From an uncultured Clostridia bacterium (GTDB lineage: Bacteria > Bacillota > Clostridia > Lachnospirales > Anaerotignaceae): a stretch of 29,673 nucleotides of DNA. Positions 7,957-15,648 of this stretch are shown piece after piece. The notes beneath the pieces are model-generated. The model was not told the DNA's origin. It saw only the letters and a program-made list of their open reading frames with translations, and searched no databases. The stretch spans positions 1-29,673 of the forward strand of contig CALASU010000087.1 in the NCBI GenBank assembly GCA_937888765.1. Reading direction: 5' to 3'. Positions within the stretch are counted from its first letter, which is position 1. Each line of letters opens with the position of its first letter. Made by a program: the position numbers and the translations under genes.

Positions 7957-9015
7957 TCAGGATTCCTGTTCGTTTTCTGATTCTTTTTTCAGATGACTGC
8001 GGCGAAGCTGTCCGCACGCCGCATTGATATCACTGCCCAGCTTTCTTCTGACAGTTGTTTCCACGCCGTACTCCTGCAAAATGGAAGCAAAGCGTCTTAC
8101 CCTGTCATCAGAGCTTTTTACATAATTTCTTTCCTTTACATCATTCACGGGAATCAGATTCACATGACACAGGATATGACGCAGCTTTCTGCCCAGCTCT
8201 CTTGCATCCTCGTCACTGTCATTCTGTCCGTGAATCATGGCATATTCAAATGTAATTCTGCGTTTTGTCTTATCTGCATAGTCCCTGCATGCCTGTAAAA
8301 GTTTTTCCATAGAGTATACCTTTGCAATGGGCATGGTCTGTCTGCGGATTTCATCATTGGGTGCGTGCAGAGAAACCGCAAGCGTAATCTGCAGATTTTC
8401 CTCCGCCAGATCATACATTTTATCCACAAGCCCGCAGGTAGAAAGGGTAATGTGTCTTTGTCCCATATTCTGCCCCTTGGGATCGTTGATCAGACGCAAG
8501 AATTTCACAACATTGTCATAGTTATCCAGAGGTTCGCCGCTGCCCATCAGCACCACACCATGCACACGCTCGCCGCTGTCATGCTGAATCGCATAAATCT
8601 GGGAAAGCATTTCCCCCGCTGTCAGACTGCGTTCCACCCCGTCAAGCGTAGACGCACAGAATTTACAGCCCATACGACAGCCCGCCTGTGTGGAAATACA
8701 AACCGTGTTGCCGTGTTCATATTTCATCAGTACACTTTCAATCACAGAGCCGTTTTCCAGTGCAAACAGATATTTTCTGGTACCGTCGATCTTGGAAACC
8801 AGCTTTGTTACCATTTCCACGCCGCTGAGTTTCGCCTTTTCGTTCAGCTTTTCTCTAAGCCCCTTGGAAAGGTTTGTCATTTCCTCAAAGCTGTTTACCT
8901 GCTTTGCATGGAGCCAGTCAAAAATCTGCTTTCCTCTGAACTTAGGCTCGCCCAGTTCTGCAAGAAACTGTTCCAGCTCCTGTATATTCATGGATTTCAG
9001 ATCCGTTTTTTCCAT
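7957..9015 (-). CDS. rlmN: dual-specificity 23S rRNA/tRNA adenine-C2 methyltransferase
   Basis: Radical-SAM enzyme that methylates C2 of A2503 in 23S rRNA and A37 of some tRNAs. It has 352 residues. The cluster-binding CxxxCxxC is at Cys113, Cys117 and Cys120. Also present are GSGEPLDNYDNV (158-169), STCGLV (192-197), VSLHAPND (214-221) and the C-terminal Cys334 in INAACGQL, the residue that is transiently methylated. Spacing of 3 bases from the rsmB stop and 20 bases to the prpC start places it inside the operon. The resistance relative Cfr differs in its N-terminus; the synteny and sequence favour RlmN. Confidence 0.96.
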   Translation of the reverse strand: MEKTDLKSMNIQELEQFLAELGEPKFRGKQIFDWLHAKQVNSFEEMTNLSKGLREKLNEKAKLSGVEMVTKLVSKIDGTRKYLFALENGSVIESVLMKYEHGNTVCISTQAGCRMGCKFCASTLDGVERSLTAGEMLSQIYAIQHDSGERVHGVVLMGSGEPLDNYDNVVKFLRLINDPKGQNMGQRHITLSTCGLVDKMYDLAEENLQITLAVSLHAPNDEIRRQTMPIAKVYSMEKLLQACRDYADKTKRRITFEYAMIHGQNDSDEDARELGRKLRHILCHVNLIPVNDVKERNYVKSSDDRVRRFASILQEYGVETTVRRKLGSDINAACGQLRRSHLKKESENEQES

Positions 9016-9018
9016 AAC

Positions 9019-10365
9019 TTAGTCCTTTCTTCTCATTCTGGAAATAAAGAAACCATCTGTTCCTGTTTTATGCGGCAAAAGAGTAATATACCCCTGCTGT
9101 GCAGTAGGTACATCCCAATCAGCAGGCAGGAATCCGGAAATATCTTCTGCTTCAAATTCGGGATGCTGTTTCAGGAACCATTCCAGATTCTTTTCATTTT
9201 CCTTGCGGCAGAGTGTGCAGGTGCTGTATACCAGAACCCCGCCTTTTTTCACATAACCCGCCGCATTTTCCAGAATTTCTTTCTGTATCTTTGTCAGCGC
9301 GTCGATCTCATCGCCGTTTTTCTTCATACGAATATCGGGCTTCTTACGCATCAGCCCTTCTCCGGAACAGGGAGCATCTACCAGTACTCTGTCATAGCTT
9401 TCCCTGCCTGCTTCCTCCGCTTCCGCCGCATCCTGTACCTTGCATTCCATGCAGGTAATGCCAAGGCGTGCCGCACCATCTTCCATCAGTTCAATCTTAT
9501 GCTCATAAATATCTCTGGATTGCAGTGTACCTGTATTCTGCATCTGCTGTGCTGCTGTGAAGCTCTTGCCGCCGGGTGCCGCACAGAGATCAATCACTGT
9601 ATCCCCTTTCTGGGGGTCTAATATCTTCACTGCCAGCTGAGAGCTTTCATCCTGCACGTGAAACAGCCCGTCACGGAAAGCAGACAACTTTGTCAGATCG
9701 GCTGTCTTTGTCAGATGCAGTGCATTTTCACAGACCCTGCCGTCCGCCACTTCTACGCCTGCCGCTTCCAGCAATTCTTTCAATGCTTTCTGATCTGTTT
9801 TCAGTGTATTCACACGAATTGTCACATCGGGTGCCTGATTGTCAAAGGCACAGATGCTTTCTGTCTGTTCGTAGCCATAATAAGCTACCCACATCTTTAC
9901 CAGCCACAGAGGATGGGAATAGCGTACAGAAAGATACTCTGCCGTACCTTCTTCGGGCAGTTCCACGCCCTCCTGAAATTTTGCCACTTTACGCAGTACA
10001 CCGTTTACAAAGCCCTTCAGCTGTCTGTAGCCTCTCAGTTCTGCCAGCTTTACCGCTTCATTGACTGCCGCAGAATAGGGTACATCCATAAAATAGATCT
10101 GGTATACCGCCGTACGCATCACAGCCAGCAGCCAAGGCTTCATTTTTTCTGTTTTTGTGTTAGACCATGTATTCAGTACATGATCTATAAAAATGAGGTT
10201 ACGCAGTGTGCCGTTTACCACCTCAGTCACGAAAGCTCTGTCCTGACGGCTCATTGCCCCATTCTGGCGCAGTAAACGCCGTAATGTCATTGTATTATAG
10301 GCTTCTGCGGTCATGATTTCCATAATCGCTTCTGCCGCAATTTCCCTGGGATTGATTTGAACCAT
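9019..10365 (-). CDS. rsmB: 16S rRNA (cytosine-967-C5) methyltransferase
   Basis: SAM-dependent m5C methyltransferase. From ATG 10365 it has 448 residues: an N-terminal NusB-like RNA-binding domain (about 1-135, with LNGVLRK-like FVNGVLRKVAKF) and a catalytic Rossmann domain with IDLCAAPGGK (258-267), VDAPCSGEG (about 329-337) and YSTCTL (about 380-385). The two cysteines in PCSG and STCT are the release and nucleophile residues of the family. A TTG at 10374 lies too close to the GGAAGGA site, so the ATG is preferred. It is the first gene after the promoter at 10410-10438 and leads the operon through thiN. Confidence 0.95.
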   Translation of the reverse strand: MVQINPREIAAEAIMEIMTAEAYNTMTLRRLLRQNGAMSRQDRAFVTEVVNGTLRNLIFIDHVLNTWSNTKTEKMKPWLLAVMRTAVYQIYFMDVPYSAAVNEAVKLAELRGYRQLKGFVNGVLRKVAKFQEGVELPEEGTAEYLSVRYSHPLWLVKMWVAYYGYEQTESICAFDNQAPDVTIRVNTLKTDQKALKELLEAAGVEVADGRVCENALHLTKTADLTKLSAFRDGLFHVQDESSQLAVKILDPQKGDTVIDLCAAPGGKSFTAAQQMQNTGTLQSRDIYEHKIELMEDGAARLGITCMECKVQDAAEAEEAGRESYDRVLVDAPCSGEGLMRKKPDIRMKKNGDEIDALTKIQKEILENAAGYVKKGGVLVYSTCTLCRKENEKNLEWFLKQHPEFEAEDISGFLPADWDVPTAQQGYITLLPHKTGTDGFFISRMRRKD

Positions 10366-10409
10366 TTGTTTCAATTCCTTCCATAGTTTTATCGTATCAT
10401 CAACTTATT

Positions 10410-10438
10410 ATTATACGGTATTTTCGGCTTATCTTCAA
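10410..10438 (-). promoter_or_regulatory. sigma-A promoter of the rsmB-rlmN-prpC-prkC-rsgA-rpe-thiN operon
   Basis: On the minus strand, TTGAAG (10433-10438), a 17-base spacer and a perfect TATAAT (10410-10415) lie about 45 bases before the rsmB start. An intrinsic terminator lies just upstream, so the seven-gene unit is transcriptionally separate from priA/def/fmt. Confidence 0.85.
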
Positions 10439-10460
10439 GGTTTTCGCTGTTTTTTCGACA

Positions 10461-10501
10461 AAAATAAAACTCTGCGAGCAACGCTCCCAGAGTTTTATTT
10501 T
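10461..10501 (-). terminator. intrinsic terminator after the yugP-like protease gene
   Basis: Arms AAAATAAAACTCTG (10461-10474) and 10488-10501 pair over 14 bases. An inner GAGC/GCTC stem caps it past a C-C mismatch. T-rich flanks lie on both sides, and it touches the stop codon of the upstream gene. Confidence 0.88.
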
Positions 10502-11178
10502 TAATCGTCGTTTCTGGCTCCGAAAATCGCCAGTAATCTCAGCAGTTCCGCAATCGCCGCAAATGCCGCCGCAACGTATGTCATTGCCGCCGCACGCAGT
10601 ACCTTTTTCGCACCGCCGATTTCATCTGTGCCTAAGAAATTCTGATCTACCAGCAAATCAATCGCTCTGGAAGATGCATTGAACTCTACAGGCAGTGTAA
10701 TCACTGTGAATGCCACAGACAGGGAATAAAACAGAATCCCCAGAAACAGCATGCTGTTCCCTGTGCCGCCGCCGAAAAACAACCCAATGAAGATCAGAGG
10801 GAATGCCAGCTTAGAGCCAAAGTTACACAGTGGTACAAAGAAACTTCTCAGTGCCAGAGGGCCATAGCCCACATCATGCTGAATCGCATGACCTGTTTCA
10901 TGTGCCGCAACGCCCAGTGCCGCTACAGAAGCACTGTCATATACGCTCTGGGACAGACGCAGTGTCTTTGTTCTGGGATCATAGTGGTCAGTCAGATGCC
11001 CTGCCACACGTTCCACACGTACATCATAAATGCCGGAATTCTGCAGCATCAGTGTTGCCACCTGTGCCCCTGTATACCCTCTGCGGTTTGCCACACGGGA
11101 ATATTTTTTATATGTCCCGCTGACCTGCATCTGTGCATACATAGAAAAAATAAACGCTAAAATAACCAGAAAATACAT
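10501..11178 (-). CDS. YugP-like neutral zinc metallopeptidase, membrane protein
   Basis: 225 residues matching the Zn_peptidase_2 (YugP) family, whose physiological substrate is not established. An N-terminal hydrophobic anchor (MYFLVILAFIFSMYA) is followed by a soluble part with the HETGH zinc motif at 93-97. Hydrophobic segments then occur at about 112-165 and 198-220. EFNASSRA (about 175-182) offers the probable third metal ligand, Glu. The SQSVYDSASVAALGVAAHE stretch is characteristic. The start at 11178 has AGGAGG at good spacing. It comes 31 bases after fmt and is closed by a terminator, so it is the end of the def-fmt unit. It often neighbours fmt and rsmB in clostridia. Confidence 0.88.
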   Translation of the reverse strand: MYFLVILAFIFSMYAQMQVSGTYKKYSRVANRRGYTGAQVATLMLQNSGIYDVRVERVAGHLTDHYDPRTKTLRLSQSVYDSASVAALGVAAHETGHAIQHDVGYGPLALRSFFVPLCNFGSKLAFPLIFIGLFFGGGTGNSMLFLGILFYSLSVAFTVITLPVEFNASSRAIDLLVDQNFLGTDEIGGAKKVLRAAAMTYVAAAFAAIAELLRLLAIFGARNDD

Positions 11179-11209
11179 ATTCGGTTCCTCCTATTCTGAT
11201 ACAGTTTTT

Positions 11210-12139
11210 TTACTGTAAAAGAACGCCCTCAGTCATTGCATGACCGCGCAGATAAGCGTCTGCTGCCATTTTCTTCCCGCCTCTTGCCTGTACTTCTTTA
11301 ATTCTTAAAATACCGTCGCCGCATTTTACCGCAAAGTCTTTTTTGGTTACCTCTACGATTTCCCCGAAAGCGGCTTCGGGATAGTTCCCCTCTGCACATT
11401 CTGCCCAGAACATTTTCAGAGGTTCTTCTTCATAAATGGCATATGCACCGGGGCCGGGGTGCAGACCTCTCATCAGGTCAATGATCTGCTGACCGTTTTT
11501 GCTCCAGTCAATATGTCCTGTTTCTTTGTGAATCATGGGTGCATGTGTTGCTTCCGCATCGTTCTGAGGGATACGTTCGATGGTACCCGCTTCCAGTCCG
11601 TCAATGGTTTCCAGCAGAAGTTCAGCCCCTGCCACTGCCATTTTGTCATGCAGTGTTTCAAAGTTATCTTCGGGCAGGATTTCGATTTCTGTTTTCAGCA
11701 GCATATCACCTGTATCCATACCCTTTGCCATAAACATGGTTGTAATACCTGTCACTTTTTCCCCGTCGATGATGGCTCTCTGCATGGGTGCCGCACCTCT
11801 GTATTTGGGCAGCAGGGAACCATGTACGTTGATACAGCCGTATTTAGGCATATTCAGAATATCTTCGGGCAGCAGCTGACCAAAGGATGTAACAGCGATC
11901 AAGTCTGCATTATAGCTGCGCAGTTTTTCGATCATTTCAGGTTCTCTCACCTTGATGGGCTGCAGTACTTCAATGCCGTGTTCCAGTGCCAGTTCCTTTA
12001 CAGGTGTGAACTGCATTTTTTTACCTCTGCCCTTGGGTTTGTCGGGCTGTGTTACCACTGCCACCACTTCATGCTTTGTCAGCAGTGCTTTCAGAGAATG
12101 TACCGCAAAGTCGGGTGTCCCCATAAAAATCACTTTCAT
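11210..12139 (-). CDS. fmt: methionyl-tRNA formyltransferase
   Basis: Formylates Met-tRNA(fMet) using 10-formyltetrahydrofolate, preparing it for initiation. It has 309 residues. The N-terminal FMGTPDFAV is followed by the catalytic set Asn104, His106 (in NVHGSLLPKYRGAAP) and Asp142 (MDTGD), which align with E. coli N106/H108/D144 after a two-residue offset. The C-terminal OB-like domain (about 205-309) carries KMAADAYLRGH. The start has AAGGAGG at normal spacing, 12 bases after def. Formylation here and deformylation by the preceding gene form the classical def-fmt pair. Confidence 0.97.
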   Translation of the reverse strand: MKVIFMGTPDFAVHSLKALLTKHEVVAVVTQPDKPKGRGKKMQFTPVKELALEHGIEVLQPIKVREPEMIEKLRSYNADLIAVTSFGQLLPEDILNMPKYGCINVHGSLLPKYRGAAPMQRAIIDGEKVTGITTMFMAKGMDTGDMLLKTEIEILPEDNFETLHDKMAVAGAELLLETIDGLEAGTIERIPQNDAEATHAPMIHKETGHIDWSKNGQQIIDLMRGLHPGPGAYAIYEEEPLKMFWAECAEGNYPEAAFGEIVEVTKKDFAVKCGDGILRIKEVQARGGKKMAADAYLRGHAMTEGVLLQ

Positions 12140-12151
12140 GCGATTTCCTCC

Positions 12152-12607
12152 TTATTCTTCGTCTTCTACAGGCAGAGCCTTGTCAATATACAGGATACCG
12201 TCCAGATGATCCAGTTCGTGACACAGTGCACGCGCCATCAGTTCTTCCCCTTCGATGATGAACATTTCACCATTTCTGTCCATAGCCTGTACTTTCACAT
12301 AGTTGGGTCTTTCTACGGGTGCATATTTACCGGGCAGGCTCAGACAGCCTTCATCATCAATCTGAGAGCCGCTGCTTTCCAGAATTTCGGGGTTAATCAG
12401 TTCTACCAGACCTTCGCCGATGTCGATGACTACGATTCTTTTCAGAATACCAACCTGAGGAGCAGCCAGACCTACGCCGTTTGCTTCATACATTGTGTCT
12501 GCCATATCATCCAGCAGTGTCAGCGTATTGGGTGTGATTTCCTTTACTACTTTACATTTTTTTCTCAGTACTTCATCTGTGCTGAGGCGAACAGTACGAA
12601 TTGCCAT
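12152..12607 (-). CDS. def: peptide deformylase
   Basis: Iron/zinc hydrolase that removes the N-formyl group from nascent proteins. From ATG 12607 it has 151 residues. The three motifs are intact: GVGLAAPQ (44-51), EGCLSLP (86-92 with ligand Cys88) and HELDH (130-134). The short C-terminus and lack of insertions indicate type 1. An upstream ATG at 12631 would add MKHKEEKT, but AAGGAGG is placed for the ATG at 12607. A candidate promoter at 12643-12670 would make def-fmt-yugP partly independent of priA. Confidence 0.97.
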   Translation of the reverse strand: MAIRTVRLSTDEVLRKKCKVVKEITPNTLTLLDDMADTMYEANGVGLAAPQVGILKRIVVIDIGEGLVELINPEILESSGSQIDDEGCLSLPGKYAPVERPNYVKVQAMDRNGEMFIIEGEELMARALCHELDHLDGILYIDKALPVEDEE

Positions 12608-12642
12608 TGTTTTTTCCTCCTTATGTTTCATTCCTATTTTTA

Positions 12643-12670
12643 AATGTATATCTGATTTTCATGCTGTCAA
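12643..12670 (-). promoter_or_regulatory. candidate promoter for def-fmt
   Basis: On the minus strand a perfect TTGACA (12665-12670) is followed after 16 bases by TACATT (12643-12648), which has the key T, A and final T. It lies in the 107-base gap between priA and def. The -10 is imperfect, so assignment is moderate. Confidence 0.5.
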
Positions 12671-12714
12671 CTGCAGAAACTGCAATCTTTAAAAGTATAC
12701 CATAAAATCAGTGA

Positions 12715-15150
12715 TTATACAACATTCGTCGGATTCAGAGCAATCTGGAGATATATGCCCTGCCGCCGTTTCTTTTTCCACTGTGCCAGAGCCGCCAGAA
12801 CCACCTCTCGCAGCTTTTCCTCTTCTTTTGACTGAATCGTCAGCTGCCAGCGGTATTCTCCTCGGAATTTTGCCAACACCGCAGGAACAGGTCCAAGCAC
12901 AAGAGTAATTTTCTCCGTATCTTTCTCCTGTATCATTTCCGCAAGCTGTTCTGCCGCCAGTTTTACCGCGTCTTCCTTTTCTCCCGTCAACAGAATATGG
13001 AAAAAAGAGGCAAACGGCGGATAGCCCATCATTTCCCGCAGAAGCAGTTCTTCTTTTGCAAAGCCCTGATAATCCTGTGCCGCCGCATACTGCACGGCAT
13101 AATGCTCCGGCTGGTATGTCTGTATGATCGCACGCCCGCCAAGCCGAGAACGTCCCGCTCTGCCTGCTACCTGTGTCATCAGGCGAAATGCCGTTTCCGA
13201 AGCTGTATAGCTGTCCACATGCAGAGAAGTATCCGCCGCCATGATGCCCACCAGTGTCACTTTCGGAAAATCATGCCCTTTCGCAATCATCTGCGTACCG
13301 ATCAGAATATCTGCTTCGCCGTTCCCAAAGGCTTCCAGTATCTTTTCATGGCTGTGCTTTGTCAGTGTGGTATCCAGATCCATCCGCAGGATACGGGCAT
13401 CTGGATACAGCCGCCTTGCTTCTTCTTCTATTTTCTGCGTACCCGTGCCGAAATAACGGATATATTTTGAGCCGCAGGACGGGCATTTTGTCGGCACAGA
13501 AACCCGCCTGCCGCAATAATGGCAGACAAGGCTGTTTCCCGTTCCATGATAGGTATAGGTAATATCACAGGCAGGACAGGTCATTGCCTCTCCGCAGCTG
13601 CGGCAGGAAACAAAGGTTGCCGATCCTCTGCGATTCAGAAAAAGCATGGTCTGCTCCCCTTTTTCCAGATTTTCTCTGATTGCCTTCTGCAATTCTCTGC
13701 TGAATACGGAGCGGTTGCCCTCTTCCAGTTCTTTTCGCAGATCAACAACCTGTACTTCAGGCAATATCCCGCCGCCTGTTCGTTCCTTCAATTCCAATAA
13801 CAGATATTCTCCCGTCTGTGCTTTATGATAGCTTACCAGATCGGGGGTTGCCGTCCCCATTACAAACAGGGCATTGTACATTTCTGCCGCCGCCTTTGCT
13901 ACTTCTTTTGTGTCGTATTTCGGCGTGCTGTCAGAAACATAGCTGTTTTCGTGGGCCTCATCCATGATGATTACGCCCACATTCTGAAACGGCATAAATA
14001 ACGCAGAGCGGGGGCCAATCATCACAGAAATGTGCCCGTCCCTTGCCTTTTTCCACTGGTCTACCCGCTCGCCCATAGAAAGACGGCTGTGTGTAATGCT
14101 GACCGCCTCCCCGAAACGAGATAAAAAGCGTTCCAGAATCAGCGGTGTCAGTGCAATTTCTGGTACAAGCACGATCGCCTGCTGTCCTTTTGCAATCACA
14201 TCTGCAATCAGCTGCATATAGATTTCCGTTTTGCCGCTGCCTGTCACACCATGCAGAAGCACAGGGCGTTTTTTCTGCTGTTCCAATTCTGCCCGCAGTG
14301 CCGCCAATGCCGCCGCCTGTTCTTCGGTAGGCGTAAACGGTTTTGTCTGCTCCACTGCTTCACAGACAGACCGCAATTCCGTCAGTTTCCGCTCCTGCAG
14401 GATGCCCTTTGCAAGCAGTGTTTTGATTGGCGAATCCGTAATCCCGAGAGATTCTTTTAATTCCTCTGCTGTGGCTTCTCTGCCATCCGCAAGATATGCC
14501 AGCAGCTTCCGCTGTCCTTCCAATCGTTTGTCTGTTTCTGCTTTTTTCTGCACCGCTTCCAGCTGCGGATGGTCTTTATGCAGAGAAAAAAAGCGTTTTT
14601 CCCTGCGGTATTCGCTCCGATGCAGCACCTGTTTCAGTATAATATATCCTTTTTCCTGCAGATTTTTCAGTACCGCGGACAGATCACCCTGTATTTCTTC
14701 TTTCAGTTCCTCCAGAGGTACTTCCTCTCGTCCTTTCAGGAACTCAATCACTGCTTCTTCCTTTGCTGTCAGTGCGGTTTCCTGCACAGGCTCTGTTTTC
14801 TGCACAAGCCAATGGCTTTTGGTACGGATGCCTGCGGGCAGCATTGCCTGCAGGCATTGGTTCAGCGTACAGAAATACCGCTCCCGCATCCACTGTGCAA
14901 GTTCCAGAAGCGCAGGTGTAAAGCTCGGCACACCGTCATCCAGTACTTCCAGTATGTTTTTCAGCTTCTGTGCAGGGACATCGGTTGTATCCGAGAGAGA
15001 AATGACATACCCCTCGGTCTTGGCATTTCTCCCGCCAAAGGGCACAATGACTCGCACACCCGTCTGCACTTCCATGCCCTCTGGAATCCGATAATCAAAA
15101 CACTGATCCATTTCCGGGCGATTTAACCCAACAATTACCTTTGCAAACAT
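12715..15150 (-). CDS. priA: primosomal protein N' (replication restart helicase PriA)
   Basis: 3'-to-5' superfamily 2 helicase that recognises abandoned forks and reloads the replisome. It has 811 residues, slightly above the usual 730-800. Order: DNA-binding 3'BD (about 1-105, opening FAKVIVGLNRPEMDQCFDY), winged-helix region (about 115-260), Walker A GVTGSGKTEIY (301-311), Walker B DEAH (397-400), eight zinc cysteines (516, 519, 525, 528, 543, 546, 556, 559), then GTGTQKIEEE, IGTQMIAKGHDFP and QVAGRAGR. Two motifs deviate from the family: Walker B is DEAH, not the usual DEEH, and motif III is GTATP rather than GSATP. An AAAGGAGG site precedes the start. A hairpin repeat lies upstream. Confidence 0.95.
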   Translation of the reverse strand: MFAKVIVGLNRPEMDQCFDYRIPEGMEVQTGVRVIVPFGGRNAKTEGYVISLSDTTDVPAQKLKNILEVLDDGVPSFTPALLELAQWMRERYFCTLNQCLQAMLPAGIRTKSHWLVQKTEPVQETALTAKEEAVIEFLKGREEVPLEELKEEIQGDLSAVLKNLQEKGYIILKQVLHRSEYRREKRFFSLHKDHPQLEAVQKKAETDKRLEGQRKLLAYLADGREATAEELKESLGITDSPIKTLLAKGILQERKLTELRSVCEAVEQTKPFTPTEEQAAALAALRAELEQQKKRPVLLHGVTGSGKTEIYMQLIADVIAKGQQAIVLVPEIALTPLILERFLSRFGEAVSITHSRLSMGERVDQWKKARDGHISVMIGPRSALFMPFQNVGVIIMDEAHENSYVSDSTPKYDTKEVAKAAAEMYNALFVMGTATPDLVSYHKAQTGEYLLLELKERTGGGILPEVQVVDLRKELEEGNRSVFSRELQKAIRENLEKGEQTMLFLNRRGSATFVSCRSCGEAMTCPACDITYTYHGTGNSLVCHYCGRRVSVPTKCPSCGSKYIRYFGTGTQKIEEEARRLYPDARILRMDLDTTLTKHSHEKILEAFGNGEADILIGTQMIAKGHDFPKVTLVGIMAADTSLHVDSYTASETAFRLMTQVAGRAGRSRLGGRAIIQTYQPEHYAVQYAAAQDYQGFAKEELLLREMMGYPPFASFFHILLTGEKEDAVKLAAEQLAEMIQEKDTEKITLVLGPVPAVLAKFRGEYRWQLTIQSKEEEKLREVVLAALAQWKKKRRQGIYLQIALNPTNVV

Positions 15151-15228
15151 TATTTCTCCCTCCTTTCTTCTTGAGGGCTTTGCCGCTGCCTTAATCTAAA
15201 CAATGCTCACCTCCCTGCCCCTTATACC

Positions 15229-15304
15229 GCAACCGCATATATGCGGTTGCAACTGGGGGTCGAGGGGAATCATTCCCCTCGCAGGGTGTGGGACAGCGTC
15301 CCAC
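15229..15304 (-). repeat. triple-hairpin dispersed repeat, copy A
   Basis: Three consecutive perfect inverted repeats. Read on the minus strand they are: GTGGGAC-GCT-GTCCCAC (15288-15304); arms CGAGGGGAAT/ATTCCCCTCG around one base (15261-15281); and a 22-base palindrome with arms GCAACCGCATA (15229-15250). The second and third are 10 bases apart (acccccagtt). Copies B and C have the same order and the same 10-base gap. It lies between the rpoZ terminator and priA, and would be in the priA leader if transcription starts upstream. A degraded version of the first hairpin may remain at about 15170-15190. Confidence 0.85.
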
Positions 15305-15307
15305 GAT

Positions 15308-15336
15308 AAAAAGAAAGCCCACAATCTGTGGGCTTT
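15308..15336 (-). terminator. intrinsic terminator after rpoZ
   Basis: AAAGCCCACA (15314-15323) pairs with TGTGGGCTTT (15327-15336) around 3 bases, followed on the minus strand by a T-rich tract. It starts 5 bases after the rpoZ stop and closes yicC-gmk-rpoZ. Confidence 0.9.
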
Positions 15337-15340
15337 GTTC

Positions 15341-15646
15341 TTATTCTTCTTCTGCAGCCATTTCATCTGCCATGCTGTCAAAATTCACTTCTGCCAGCTC
15401 TTTCTTTTCTTCTTCTACGACGGGTTTGCCCTGACGTACTTTGATCTTGCCTTCATACAGTTCGTTTACTGCGATGGAAACAGGTTTGTCTACAACCACT
15501 TTGTCCACCAGAGGTTCTGCATGGTCAACCAGCTGTCTTGCTCTTTTTGCAGCCGCGATTACGATTGTGTATCTGCTGCCGATTGTGATATCTTCCGCAT
15601 CCTGTGTGATTACATCCAATAAATCAGAATAAGAGGGTCTTAACAT
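15341..15646 (-). CDS. rpoZ: DNA-directed RNA polymerase omega subunit
   Basis: Small polymerase subunit that wraps the beta' C-terminus and aids assembly. It has 101 residues. The N-terminal half LRPSYSDLLDVI, GSRYTIVIAAAKRARQLV and the KPVSIAVNELYEGKI region are typical. The last 30 residues form a Glu-rich tail (VEEEKKELAEVNF and further acidic residues) longer than in many relatives. It starts 2 bases after the gmk stop, with its ribosome site inside the end of gmk. The gmk-rpoZ pairing is common in Firmicutes. Confidence 0.95.
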   Translation of the reverse strand: MLRPSYSDLLDVITQDAEDITIGSRYTIVIAAAKRARQLVDHAEPLVDKVVVDKPVSIAVNELYEGKIKVRQGKPVVEEEKKELAEVNFDSMADEMAAEEE

Positions 15647-15648
15647 AA

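Noticed and set aside
8365..9621. 418-residue plus-strand frame opposite rlmN and rsmB
   Set aside because: Spans two solid minus-strand genes and their junction and shows no recognisable domain.
15196..15381. 61-residue minus-strand frame through repeat copy A
   Set aside because: Made of the rpoZ terminator and the hairpin repeat; no credible start site.
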